DNA of 64,000 nucleotides from Rhizorhabdus histidinilytica (GCF_900167915.1 NZ_FUYM01000008.1:1-64000), one strand, 5' to 3'. Shown: positions 9,345 to 19,104, numbered from the stretch's first letter. The notes: generated by a model not told the origin, from the sequence alone. Numbers and translations are program-made.

Positions 9345-9797
9345 ATGATTCGAGACGACATCAAGACGGCGCTCGTCGCCGCGATGAAGGCGCGCGACGC
9401 CACCACCACGGCGGCGATCCGCCTGATCCAGTCGGCGATCAAGAACCGCGACATCGAACTGCGGACCGCCGCCCAGCAGCCCGACGACGACCTGCTCGTC
9501 ACCGAGGTGCTGCAGAAGATGATCAAGCAGCGCCGCGAATCGATCGAGATGTACGAGAAGGGCAACCGCCCCGAGCTCGCCGCCGCCGAGGCGGCCGAGG
9601 TCGCGGTGATCGAGCGCTTCCTGCCGCAACAGATGAGCGAGGACGAGGCCCGCGCCGCGATCGACGCCCTTGCGACCGAACTCGGCGCGTCCTCGGTCAA
9701 GGACATGGGCCGCGTGATGGCGGCGCTCAAGGAACGCTTCGCCGGCCAGATGGACATGGCCAAGGCCAGCGCCCTGGTGAAGGCGCGGCTGGGGTAA
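9345..9797 (+). CDS. GatB/YqeY-domain protein
   Basis: The 150-residue all-helical protein begins MIRDDIKTALVAAMKARD and has the family hallmarks TTAAIRLIQSAIKNRDIE and FLPQQMSEDEARAAI. YqeY proteins resemble the tRNA-binding tail domain of the GatB amidotransferase subunit, but their stand-alone role is not settled. A GTG at 9336 is also in frame. The ATG at 9345 is preferred because it aligns with the conserved MIRDDI start. It lies immediately upstream of the DUF559 cassette and dnaG. yqeY next to dnaG and rpoD is a recurring arrangement. Confidence 0.93.
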   Translation: MIRDDIKTALVAAMKARDATTTAAIRLIQSAIKNRDIELRTAAQQPDDDLLVTEVLQKMIKQRRESIEMYEKGNRPELAAAEAAEVAVIERFLPQQMSEDEARAAIDALATELGASSVKDMGRVMAALKERFAGQMDMAKASALVKARLG

Positions 9798-9807
9798 GGT
9801 TAAAAAG

Positions 9808-9852
9808 CCCCCTCCCTGCCAAGGGAGGGGGTTGGGGGTGGGTCATGCCGCG
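9808..9852. repeat. Left inverted hairpin arm framing the DUF559 gene
   Basis: A 10-bp perfect stem (CCCCCTCCCT at 9808-9817, its complement at 9822-9831, loop GCCA) is followed by a G-rich stretch. The first 24 bases are the exact reverse complement of 10233-10256. The similarity continues for about 20 more bases with mainly C/T transitions. The start codon of the DUF559 gene lies inside this arm. Confidence 0.85.
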
Positions 9853-10261
9853 AAGAATCGATCCCCGATTGGCCACCCATGCCCGCACCATGCGGGCAGC
9901 ACCCACGCCCTTCGAGGATCGGCTCTGGCAGCAGCTTCGCGGCGCGCGGCTAGAAGGACTCAAATTTTCGCGGCAGATCGTCCTGCACGGCTTTATCTGC
10001 GATTTCGTCTGCCGCAATCTGCGCCTTGTGATCGAGGTGGACGGCGATACCCATGATCGAGTGCGCGATGCGGACCGGGACCATGCGCTCGGACAGATGG
10101 GATATCGGGTGCTGCGCTTCACCAATGCCGAGATCGGCGCGAACATCGAAGGCGTATTGACGGTTATCGCGGCGGCAGCGGCGGGGCGGCCTTCGAAGGT
10201 CGAGCTGTCGGGCGGCGTGACCCGCCCCCCGGCCCCCTCCCTTGGCAGGGAGGGGGAGTAG
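9845..10261 (+). CDS. DUF559 endonuclease-like protein
   Basis: The 138-residue protein matches DUF559, a family with the restriction-endonuclease-like (PD-(D/E)xK/Vsr-like) fold. Visible elements are PTPFEDRLWQQLR, LKFSRQIVLHGFICDF with Asp53, the putative catalytic VIEVDGDTHD with Glu64 and Asp66, and GYRVLRFTN. The biological role of DUF559 is not established. Both ends of the ORF lie in an inverted repeat. The ATG is within the left hairpin arm, and the final residues (APSLGREGE) are encoded by the right hairpin. Its TAG abuts the dnaG ATG directly. This suggests a mobile or REP-associated cassette inserted between yqeY and dnaG, which is inference. Confidence 0.85.
   Translation: MPRRIDPRLATHARTMRAAPTPFEDRLWQQLRGARLEGLKFSRQIVLHGFICDFVCRNLRLVIEVDGDTHDRVRDADRDHALGQMGYRVLRFTNAEIGANIEGVLTVIAAAAAGRPSKVELSGGVTRPPAPSLGREGE
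10212..10256. repeat. Right inverted hairpin arm, also the dnaG ribosome-binding site
   Basis: The stem CCCCCTCCCT at 10233-10242 pairs with its complement at 10247-10256 across the loop TGGC, and the 24 bases mirror 9808-9831 exactly. The purine-rich strand (AGGGAGGGGG) ends 5 bases before the dnaG ATG. The repeat therefore provides the Shine-Dalgarno sequence for primase. Confidence 0.8.
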
Positions 10262-12124
10262 ATGTCCCTCTCCCCCCAATTCCTCGACGAGCTCCGCGCC
10301 CGGGTCACGCTCTCCACCCTGATCGGGCGGTCGGTGAAGCTCGTGAAGGCCGGACGCGAGTTCAAGGCGTGCTGTCCGTTCCACAACGAGAAGTCGCCGA
10401 GCTTCTACGTCAACGACGACAAGGGCTTCTACCATTGCTTCGGCTGCGGCGCGCATGGCGACGCGATCCGTTTCCTGACCGAGGCGAAGGGCCTGACCTT
10501 CATCGATGCGGTCAAGGAGCTCGCGCAGGGCGCCGGAATGGAGGTCCCCGCCCCCGATCCGCGGGCAGCGCAGCGCAACGAGATGCAGGCGGGGCTCCAT
10601 GATGTTATGGCGGCCGCGGCGAGCTGGTTCCAGGAACAGTTGGGCGGGATCGCCGGTGCCGAGGCCCGCGCCTATCTCCAGCGGCGCGGAATCGACGAAC
10701 GACTGGTGAAGAAATTCGGCATCGGCTTCGCCCCCGATTCGCGCGGCAAGCTCCGCACCGCGCTGAAGAGCTTCGGCGACGCCAAGCTGATCGAGACCGG
10801 GTTGCTGATCCAGGTCGAGGACAAGGAACCCTATGACCGGTTCCGGGGCCGCGTGATGATCCCGATCCAGGACCAGCGCGGGCGCGTCATCGCCTTCGGC
10901 GGGCGCATCCTCGACAAGGGCGAGCCCAAATATCTGAACTCGCCCGACACGCCGCTGTTCGACAAGGGCCGGACCCTGTTCAACATCGAGCGCGCCAGCG
11001 CCGCATCGCGCAAGGCCAACCGCGTGATCGCGGTCGAAGGCTATATGGACGTGATCGCGCTGGCCAAGGCGGGGATCGACGAAGCCGTCGCCGCCAACGG
11101 CACCGCGCTGACCGAAGCTCAGCTCGAACGGATGTGGCGGATGTCCGAGATACCGCTCCTCTGCTTCGACGGCGACAAGGCTGGGCAGAAGGCCGCGGTC
11201 CGCGCCGCCCAGCGCGCGCTGCCGATGATCGCGCCGGGGCGGACGCTGCGCTTCGCCCTGCTGCCCGGCGGGCAGGACCCCGACGACCTCGTCAAGTCGG
11301 GCGGCGTCCGCGCGGTCGAGCAGGTGCTGGGCGAGGCGATCAGCCTCGACGAGTTGCTGTGGCGCGCTGAATATGAGGCGCAGCCGCTGTCGACACCCGA
11401 AGCCCGCGCCGGCCTGCGCAAGCGGCTCGGCGACCTCGCCGGATCGATCCAGGACCGCGACGTGCGCGAACTCTACCAGGCCGAGTTCCGCCGCCGCTTC
11501 GACGAACTGTTCGGCAGCGCCCAGCGCCGCCCGTTCGAACGAAGCTTCCAGCCCCGGCGGCAGCGCCGCCCCGGCCAGCCCTGGAAACCCGAACCGCTGC
11601 CGCCGTCGCGGGCCGCCCATGCGGTGAACAGGAGCGGGGTCAACCCGATGGTGACCCGCGCGGTGATGGCCGGCCTGCTCCGCTTCCCGGCGCTTTTCTC
11701 GTCGCACATGGAGGCGATCGGGCAACTCCAGCTTGACGACGAGCGGCTCGACAGGCTGCGTGCGGAAGCCTTCGAAGCTGGATTTTCGGGGCTCCCGCTT
11801 GAAAAGGAAAGCCTCGAAACCATATTGGCCGAGGCGGGTCTTGGGGCTGTGGTCGAGGAGCTCAAGGCTACGAACGCTCTTGCCTTTTCCTTCTTGCGCG
11901 GCAATGCCGATCCTGACCGTGCTATGCGCGATCTCTCGGCGGCGATCGAGGCCATGGCGGCGCGACCCCTTCTGGACGCGGCGCTGAGGGAGGCCACCGA
12001 GCGGTTGGGCATGGCGGCCGACGATGCCGGGCTAGAGGAGCAGCGCAGGCTGCTCGCGGCCCGCGAGGCGGCGGATCGCGCGCTCACCGACCTCGCCCTG
12101 GGCGAGGACGGCGGGGGCGCTTAA
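10262..12124 (+). CDS. dnaG: DNA primase DnaG
   Basis: The 620-residue protein has the N-terminal CHC2 zinc-binding domain with ligands Cys38, His41, Cys59 and Cys62 (CPFH and HCFGC). A catalytic TOPRIM domain includes VEGYMDVIALAKAG and CFDGDKAGQKAA, and the C-terminal part carries the helicase-interaction region. DnaG makes RNA primers for lagging-strand synthesis. The ATG directly follows the DUF559 stop codon, and the only good Shine-Dalgarno sequence is the purine-rich arm of the upstream repeat. A 52-base gap with a GC-rich hairpin separates it from rpoD, the usual macromolecular-synthesis arrangement. Confidence 0.98.
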   Translation: MSLSPQFLDELRARVTLSTLIGRSVKLVKAGREFKACCPFHNEKSPSFYVNDDKGFYHCFGCGAHGDAIRFLTEAKGLTFIDAVKELAQGAGMEVPAPDPRAAQRNEMQAGLHDVMAAAASWFQEQLGGIAGAEARAYLQRRGIDERLVKKFGIGFAPDSRGKLRTALKSFGDAKLIETGLLIQVEDKEPYDRFRGRVMIPIQDQRGRVIAFGGRILDKGEPKYLNSPDTPLFDKGRTLFNIERASAASRKANRVIAVEGYMDVIALAKAGIDEAVAANGTALTEAQLERMWRMSEIPLLCFDGDKAGQKAAVRAAQRALPMIAPGRTLRFALLPGGQDPDDLVKSGGVRAVEQVLGEAISLDELLWRAEYEAQPLSTPEARAGLRKRLGDLAGSIQDRDVRELYQAEFRRRFDELFGSAQRRPFERSFQPRRQRRPGQPWKPEPLPPSRAAHAVNRSGVNPMVTRAVMAGLLRFPALFSSHMEAIGQLQLDDERLDRLRAEAFEAGFSGLPLEKESLETILAEAGLGAVVEELKATNALAFSFLRGNADPDRAMRDLSAAIEAMAARPLLDAALREATERLGMAADDAGLEEQRRLLAAREAADRALTDLALGEDGGGA

Positions 12125-12133
12125 ACTGTTTGA

Positions 12134-12150
12134 GGCCGGCGTTTCCGGCC
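12134..12150 (+). other. Small hairpin between dnaG and rpoD
   Basis: GGCCGG (12134-12139) pairs with CCGGCC (12145-12150) over a 5-base loop. There is no T-run, so it is unlikely to be an efficient terminator. It could be an RNA-processing or attenuation structure in the dnaG-rpoD transcript. Confidence 0.35.
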
Positions 12151-12176
12151 GAACATACATTGAGGGCTGGTCTTAG

Positions 12177-14201
<2,025 letters not shown>

Positions 14202-14217
14202 GGCTCGATTGCCTTTC

Positions 14218-14301
14218 GTCATCCTGGCGAAAGCCGGGATCTCCCTGCCTTTTTCGTGCTTCGGCGAAGAGAAGTGAGATCCCGGCTTTCGCCAGGATGG
14301 C
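14218..14301. repeat. REPIN-like inverted pair of hairpins, family A (copy 2)
   Basis: Arms at 14218-14243 and 14276-14301 are inverted copies with one mismatch and a 32-base spacer. Each arm folds as ATCC(T/C)GGC against GCCGGGAT or GCCAGGAT with loop GAAA. Compared with copy 1 at 3039-3127, the third stem pair has changed from G-C to C-G on both sides, so pairing is preserved. It lies just after rpoD and may end its transcript. Confidence 0.75.
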
Positions 14302-14351
14302 CCGAAAATGAGGGCAACGGGACTCCGCTTCAAATATTTCATCGCTGAATT

Positions 14352-14370
14352 ATTGCGAACAGTTCGCATT
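14352..14370. promoter_or_regulatory. Fur-like 7-1-7 palindrome upstream of the PepSY/ApbE operon
   Basis: TGCGAAC at 14354-14360 and GTTCGCA at 14362-14368 form a perfect palindrome around one central base. The 7-1-7 geometry and TGCGAA-n-TTCGCA character resemble alphaproteobacterial Fur boxes, which I recall as common before sphingomonad TonB receptors. It sits about 45-60 bases before the first gene of the operon, suiting repression by iron-bound Fur. The assignment is inferred from the motif. Confidence 0.5.
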
Positions 14371-14411
14371 AGCTATTGCGAGGGTAAATCGTTCGCGCTA
14401 CGCGGCAGGAC

Positions 14412-15080
14412 GTGAACGAGACGCCCGTCATCCCCGCCCCTCCGGCGAAACGCAAGCCGCAGCACAAGCCCTGGTATCGCTCGCGCGGCTGGTGGCTGAA
14501 GCAGCTCCACAACTGGCACTGGATGAGTGCCGCCATCTCGCTGATCGGCATGCTGCTGTTCGCGGCGACGGGCATCACCCTGAACCATGCCGCGACGATC
14601 GGCGCTTCGCCTCAGGTCCAGAACCTGTCGGCGAAGCTGCCGGCGCCGATGCTCGCCCAACTCGCCAAGCCCGCGTCCGACAGCGCGCCGCTGCCCCCGG
14701 CCATCGTCGCCGAGCTCGATGCCAGGCTTGCGCTCAACGCCGGTGGCAAGCCAGGCGAATGGTCCGATGACGAGGTCTATGTCGCCCTGCCCCGTCCTGG
14801 CGGCGATGCCTGGATCAGCATCGACCGCGCGAGCGGCGCGGTGACCGCCGAGATCACCGATCGCGGCTGGATCAGCTACCTCAACGATCTCCACAAGGGA
14901 CGCAATGCCGGCGAGGGCTGGAGCTGGTTCATCGACATCTTCGCGGCGGCCTGCATCCTGTTCACGCTGACCGGCCTGTTCCTGCTCTACATGCATTCCA
15001 AGCCGCGCCCCCTGACCTGGCCGCTCGTCGGACTGGGCCTGGTGGTACCGGTCCTGATCGTCGTCCTCTTCGTCCATTGA
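14412..15080 (+). CDS. PepSY-associated transmembrane protein
   Basis: The 222-residue protein has a basic N-terminus and a first membrane segment (about residues 38-58, ending TGITLNH). A periplasmic PepSY-like portion follows, then two C-terminal membrane segments (about 173-194 and 202-221). Histidines flanking the membrane (His33 and His36 in LHNWHW, His59, His161 in LNDLHKG, His195) are possible heme ligands, as proposed for PepSY-TM ferric reductase-like proteins. It begins with GTG and is the first gene of the operon with DUF2271, DUF4198 and apbE. The context suggests it carries electrons across the inner membrane to a periplasmic flavoprotein. The electron-transfer role is inference. 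Confidence 0.8.
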   Translation: MNETPVIPAPPAKRKPQHKPWYRSRGWWLKQLHNWHWMSAAISLIGMLLFAATGITLNHAATIGASPQVQNLSAKLPAPMLAQLAKPASDSAPLPPAIVAELDARLALNAGGKPGEWSDDEVYVALPRPGGDAWISIDRASGAVTAEITDRGWISYLNDLHKGRNAGEGWSWFIDIFAAACILFTLTGLFLLYMHSKPRPLTWPLVGLGLVVPVLIVVLFVH

Positions 15081-15091
15081 GAGAGATCGCC

Positions 15092-15574
15092 ATGCGCACT
15101 ACGCCCTTCCTGCTCATCGGCGGAATGATCGCCGCCCCCGCCTCGGCGGCGGGGACGATCAACGTGACCATCCCGCAGCTCAAGGTCGCCGAATATCACC
15201 GCCCCTATGTCGCGGTGTGGCTGGAACCGACCGGCGGCGGCGCGGCGCGCACCCTGGCGGTGTGGTACGACGTCAAGAAGGGCGGCAACGAGCCCGGCAC
15301 CAAATGGCTGTCCGACCTGCGCGCCTGGTGGCGCAAGGGCGGCAAGAGCGCGAAGATGCCCGCCGACGGCATCAGCGGTGCCACCCGCGCGCCCGGTACC
15401 CACGCGATCCCGCTGCCCGCCGACCTGAAGCCCGGCAACTATGTGCTGGCGGTCGAGGCCGCTCGCGAGACCGGCGGCCGGGAATATGTCACCCTACCGA
15501 TCAGCGTCCCGGCCAGGCCCGCCAAGGCGGCCGGCAAGACCGAGCTCGGCGCCGTCACCCTCTCCGCCCGCTGA
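15092..15574 (+). CDS. DUF2271 periplasmic protein with a flavinylation motif
   Basis: The 160-residue protein has a signal peptide (cleavage near Ala19-Ala20) and a beta-rich DUF2271 domain (VTIPQLKVAEYHRPYVAVWLE). It carries DGISGATRAPG at residues 92-102. This matches the DxxSGAT-type consensus at which ApbE esterifies FMN onto the last Thr/Ser, here Thr98, and an ApbE gene lies two genes downstream. I therefore infer a covalently flavinylated periplasmic redox protein. The ATG at 15092 (GAGAGA upstream) is preferred over an in-frame TTG at 15077 that would spoil the signal peptide. Only 11 bases separate it from the next gene. Confidence 0.85.
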   Translation: MRTTPFLLIGGMIAAPASAAGTINVTIPQLKVAEYHRPYVAVWLEPTGGGAARTLAVWYDVKKGGNEPGTKWLSDLRAWWRKGGKSAKMPADGISGATRAPGTHAIPLPADLKPGNYVLAVEAARETGGREYVTLPISVPARPAKAAGKTELGAVTLSAR

Positions 15575-15585
15575 AAGGACCGCCG

Positions 15586-16413
15586 ATGAAGCGCCTCCCC
15601 GTCCGCCTGATCGCCGCCGCCGCGATCATCGCCCTTCCCGCCGCCGCCTCGGCGCACCGCCAGTGGATGGTGCCCAACGCGACGGTCTTTTCCGGCACCA
15701 ACAGCTGGGTGACGGTCGATGCCGCCGCCTCGAACGACCTGTTCTTCGCCGATCATCAGCCGATGCGGCTCGACGGTGTGAAGGTCTGGGCGCCCGACGG
15801 CAGCGAAGGCGCGATCGCCAACGGATCGACCGGCCGCTACCGTTCGACCTTCGACGTGAAGCTCGACAAGCCCGGCACATGGAAGATCGGCACCTTCACC
15901 AGCGCCGTGATGGGCAGCTTCAAGGTCAATGGCGAGGAACGCCGGGTCGGCGGTCGTCCGGGCGCCGGAACCCCGCCGCTGTCGGTCGCGGACATCCCCG
16001 CCGACGCCACCGACGTCAAGCTGACCGAGATGATCGGCCGCAACGAACTCTACATCACCGCCGATGCACCGAGCACCACGGTATTCACGCCGACCGGCAA
16101 GGGGATCGAATTCCAGCCGGTGACTCATCCCGACGAGCTGGTCGCGGGCGAGCCCGCCAGCTTCCGCTTCCTCGTCGACGGCAAGCCCGCCAATGGCCTG
16201 AAGGTTACGGTGGTCCCCGGCGGCAAGCGCTATCGCAACGACGACGGCGCACGCGAATTCACGACCGGCGCCGACGGTGTCGCCAGGATCGACTGGCCGA
16301 CACCGGGCATGTACTGGATCAATGCCTCGCTGACCGACGACAAGCCCTCGGCGCCGCGCGCGACCCAGCGCCGGATGAACTATGTGACGACCGTCGAGGT
16401 GCTGCTCCCCTGA
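15586..16413 (+). CDS. DUF4198 periplasmic protein
   Basis: The 275-residue protein has a signal peptide ending in ASA, followed immediately by HRQWMVPNATVFSG. That is the usual N-terminal histidine-containing start of mature DUF4198 proteins. The rest is beta-sandwich-like, with FRFLVDGKPANGLKVTVVPGG resembling a carboxypeptidase-regulatory or Big-type domain. AAGGA lies before the ATG. DUF4198 proteins are linked to metal uptake and to ApbE-type redox loci, but their molecular job is unknown. An N-terminal His of the mature protein could bind metal, which is inference. The stop overlaps the putative CTG start of apbE. Confidence 0.85.
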   Translation: MKRLPVRLIAAAAIIALPAAASAHRQWMVPNATVFSGTNSWVTVDAAASNDLFFADHQPMRLDGVKVWAPDGSEGAIANGSTGRYRSTFDVKLDKPGTWKIGTFTSAVMGSFKVNGEERRVGGRPGAGTPPLSVADIPADATDVKLTEMIGRNELYITADAPSTTVFTPTGKGIEFQPVTHPDELVAGEPASFRFLVDGKPANGLKVTVVPGGKRYRNDDGAREFTTGADGVARIDWPTPGMYWINASLTDDKPSAPRATQRRMNYVTTVEVLLP

Positions 16414-17372
16414 ACGCCCCCCGCATCGCCCTGCCCAGAGAGATCGCGATCGCGGCTTTCGCCGATCGCGATCCGGCTCGGCCGCTGGTCGAGCTCGGCG
16501 GCGAGACGATGGGAACGAGCTGGTCGGCGCGCTTCGCCGCGCCGGCCGGCTGCGATCCCACCAGGGTCGAGACGGAAATCCTCGCCCGGCTCGAGACCAT
16601 CATCGTCGAGATGAGTCATTGGCAGGCGGATTCGCTGATCTCCGGCTATAACCGGGCCGAAGCCGGTACCTGGCATACGCTTCCCGACGATTTCGCGACG
16701 GTGGTTTCGACTGCGCTCGACGTCGCGGCGCGCAGCGGCGGCGCCTTCGATCCGACGATCGGCCGCCTCGTCGACCTCGCCGGCTTCGGCCCCGATCCCG
16801 CCCTGCGCAGCGATGACCAGGCATCGCTCACGCGCGCCCGGATCAAGGCGGGATGGCGGCATCTGCGCTTCGGCGACGGCCGGCTCCTCCAGCCCGGCGG
16901 CCTCGCCCTCGACCTGTCGGGCATCGCCAAGGGCCATGCCGTGGACGCGGTCGCCGACACGCTCGGCGCGCTCGGCATCGCCCATGCGCTGGTCGAGATC
17001 GGCGGCGAACTGGTCGGGCGCGGCGTCCGCCCGGACGGCGATCCCTGGTGGGTCGATCTCGAAAACCCGCCCGGCATCCCTCTGCCGCCGCTGCGCATCG
17101 CGCTTCACGGCATCGCCGTCGCTACCTCGGGCGATTATCGACGCGGCGCGCACAGCATCGATCCACGCACCGGCCGATCCATCGAAAACGGCGTCCGCTC
17201 GGTCAGTGTGATCCACCGGAGCGCCATGCTCGCCGACGCCTGGGCGACGGCGCTGACGGTGGCGGGGCCCGAAGCCGGCCTCGAACTTGCCCGACGCGAG
17301 GGCATTGCCGCGCGAATTGTCGGCGATCGCGAATGGCTCACCCCCGCGCTCGTGGAAATGCTGGAATATTGA
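16410..17372 (+). CDS. apbE: FAD:protein FMN transferase (ApbE family)
   Basis: The 320-residue reading frame contains the ApbE signatures GGETMGTSWSARF, DLSGIAKGHAVDAV, ALVEIGGELVGRG, and SGDYRRGAHSIDPRTGR with its metal/flavin-binding His and Asp. ApbE attaches FMN from FAD to Thr/Ser of exported proteins. The likely substrate is the DUF2271 protein two genes upstream. No ATG, GTG or TTG exists between the operon overlap and the internal ATG at 16507, which would cut into the conserved LxELGGETMGTSW block. A CTG at 16410 overlapping the upstream TGA, with GTCGAGGT 10 bases before, is the best start. No signal peptide is evident, unlike many ApbE lipoproteins. Confidence 0.88.
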   Translation: MNAPRIALPREIAIAAFADRDPARPLVELGGETMGTSWSARFAAPAGCDPTRVETEILARLETIIVEMSHWQADSLISGYNRAEAGTWHTLPDDFATVVSTALDVAARSGGAFDPTIGRLVDLAGFGPDPALRSDDQASLTRARIKAGWRHLRFGDGRLLQPGGLALDLSGIAKGHAVDAVADTLGALGIAHALVEIGGELVGRGVRPDGDPWWVDLENPPGIPLPPLRIALHGIAVATSGDYRRGAHSIDPRTGRSIENGVRSVSVIHRSAMLADAWATALTVAGPEAGLELARREGIAARIVGDREWLTPALVEMLEY

Positions 17373-17442
17373 TCCCGGCCCCTTGCCCCTGACGGCCTTC
17401 GTCGCCATAGGGCATCATGAATTTCCAACACATGAGGCCGCG

Positions 17443-17673
17443 ATGAAGACCCGCGTCTATGTCACCCTGAAGGGCGGCGTGCTCGATCCCCAGGGCAAGG
17501 CGATCCACCATGCGCTCGGCTCGCTCGGTTTCTCGGGTGTCAACGACGTCCGTGCCGGCAAGCTGATCGAGCTCGACCATGACGACGGCGTCAGCGACGC
17601 CGAGATCGAGGCGATGTGCAAGAAGCTGCTCGCCAACACCGTCATCGAGAATTTCCGGATCGAACGGGCCTGA
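17443..17673 (+). CDS. purS: Phosphoribosylformylglycinamidine synthase subunit PurS
   Basis: The 76-residue protein begins [20 protein letters not shown] and ends [12 protein letters not shown], a full-length PurS. It bridges PurL and PurQ in the three-part FGAM synthase of purine biosynthesis. The start is fixed by the conserved MKxxVYVTLK. An upstream in-frame ATG at 17287 would add a tail overlapping apbE. purQ begins 13 bases downstream. purL is not in the window. Confidence 0.96.
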   Translation: MKTRVYVTLKGGVLDPQGKAIHHALGSLGFSGVNDVRAGKLIELDHDDGVSDAEIEAMCKKLLANTVIENFRIERA

Positions 17674-17686
17674 TCGGAGGCATATC

Positions 17687-18352
17687 ATGAAGAGCGCGGT
17701 CATCGTCTTTCCCGGCTCCAATTGCGATCGCGACCTTGCCGTCGCGATCCGCGACGTCACGGGCAAGGCGCCGGACATGCTCTGGCACCAGGAAACGGCG
17801 CTGCCCGACGGCATCGGCCTGATCGCGGTGCCCGGCGGCTTCTCCTATGGCGACTATCTGCGTTCGGGCGCGATGGCGGCGCGGTCGCCGATCATGCGCG
17901 CGATCGTCGAGGCCGCCGGCCGTGGCGTTCCGGTGCTCGGCATCTGCAACGGCTTCCAGATCCTGACCGAGGCCGGGCTGCTGCCCGGCGCGCTGATGCG
18001 CAACGAAGGGCTGGACTTCGTCTGCCGTGAGGTCGCGCTGACCGTCGAGAACAGCCAGTCGACCTTCACCGCGCGCTACGACAAGGGCGAGAAGGTCCAT
18101 TTCCCGGTCGCGCACCATGACGGCAATTTCACCGCCGACCGCGAGACGCTCGACCGGATCGAAGGCGAGGGCCGGGTTGCCTTCCGCTATGCCGAGGCGG
18201 TCAACGGATCGGCACGCGGCATCGCGGGCATCCTCAACGATGCGGGCAACGTGCTGGGCATGATGCCGCACCCCGAGCGGGTGATCGAGGCCGCGCACGG
18301 CAATGACGACGGCCGTCGCCTGTTCGAAGGCCTGCTGGAGACGGTGGCGTGA
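17687..18352 (+). CDS. purQ: Phosphoribosylformylglycinamidine synthase subunit PurQ
   Basis: The 221-residue class I glutamine amidotransferase begins [16 protein letters not shown]. It has [15 protein letters not shown], the nucleophile in [21 protein letters not shown] and the His-Glu pair in MMPHPERV. It supplies ammonia to PurL for FGAM formation. A strong GGAGG lies 6 bases before the ATG. The stop codon overlaps the GTG of the next gene (GTGA), so the unrelated GFA gene is probably translated from the same message. Confidence 0.97.
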   Translation: MKSAVIVFPGSNCDRDLAVAIRDVTGKAPDMLWHQETALPDGIGLIAVPGGFSYGDYLRSGAMAARSPIMRAIVEAAGRGVPVLGICNGFQILTEAGLLPGALMRNEGLDFVCREVALTVENSQSTFTARYDKGEKVHFPVAHHDGNFTADRETLDRIEGEGRVAFRYAEAVNGSARGIAGILNDAGNVLGMMPHPERVIEAAHGNDDGRRLFEGLLETVA

Positions 18353-18768
18353 CCGCGCCGCACGGCGCCGGCTGTCTCTGCGGCGCGGTGCGCTTCACCA
18401 TCGACGCCGAGCCGATGGCGGCGCGCACCTGCTGGTGCCGGTTGTGCCAGTATCTCGGCGGCGGCACCGCGACGGCGAACATCTGCTTCCCGGCCGACAA
18501 GGTGAGCTGGACCGGCGAGATCCGCTATCACGAGACCGTCGCCGACAGCGGCAATGCGATGCGGCGCGGCTTCTGCCCCACCTGTGGCACGCCGCTGACC
18601 AGCGAAGCGCTGAGCCGACCGCACTTGATCTTCCTGCGGATCGGCACACTCGACGATCCCAACCTGATGGGTCCGCAGGCGACGATCTGGACCTCGCAGG
18701 CGCCCGACTGGGCCTGCATCTCGACCGAGATACCCAGCCTCGAAAGCCAGCCTCCGCCTGTCGCCTGA
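18349..18768 (+). CDS. GFA / CENP-V-domain zinc protein
   Basis: The 139-residue protein has the Cys pattern of the GFA family: CLCGAVRF (Cys9, Cys11), CWCRLCQ (Cys28, Cys30, Cys33) and FCPTCGTPL. These bind structural and catalytic zinc. Named after the glutathione-dependent formaldehyde-activating enzyme, most members have no proven substrate. It starts with GTG overlapping purQ and its stop overlaps the next ATG (TGATG), forming a tightly packed chain. The purine link is likely coincidental. Confidence 0.88.
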   Translation: MTAPHGAGCLCGAVRFTIDAEPMAARTCWCRLCQYLGGGTATANICFPADKVSWTGEIRYHETVADSGNAMRRGFCPTCGTPLTSEALSRPHLIFLRIGTLDDPNLMGPQATIWTSQAPDWACISTEIPSLESQPPPVA

Positions 18769-19100
18769 TGCAGGCCACCGGCCTTTTCATCTTCATTGCG
18801 GCGGCGCTGTGCGAGATCGGCGGCTGCTTCGCCTTCTGGGCCTGGCTGCGGCTCGGCAGGTCGCCCTTCTGGGCGGCCGGCGGCATCGGGCTGCTGATCC
18901 TGTTCGCCTGGCTCCTCACCCGTGTCGACAGCGCCGCAGCAGGTCGCGCCTTCGCAGCTTATGGCGGCATCTACATCTGCGCGTCGCTCGGCTGGATGTG
19001 GGCAGTCGAGGGCGGCCGGCCCGACCGCTGGGACCTGATCGGCGCGCTGCTGTCCGTCGCGGGAAGCGCGATCATCCTGCTCGGACCGCGCACGGCCTGA
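18768..19100 (+). CDS. YnfA/UPF0060 family membrane protein
   Basis: The 110-residue protein has four transmembrane helices and the family hallmarks [32 protein letters not shown] and [21 protein letters not shown]. The YnfA family resembles small multidrug resistance transporters, and some homologues are reported to act in efflux. It overlaps the preceding stop by one base. It ends just before the convergent queuosine-precursor transporter gene. Confidence 0.93.
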   Translation: MQATGLFIFIAAALCEIGGCFAFWAWLRLGRSPFWAAGGIGLLILFAWLLTRVDSAAAGRAFAAYGGIYICASLGWMWAVEGGRPDRWDLIGALLSVAGSAIILLGPRTA

Positions 19101-19104
19101 TCGC

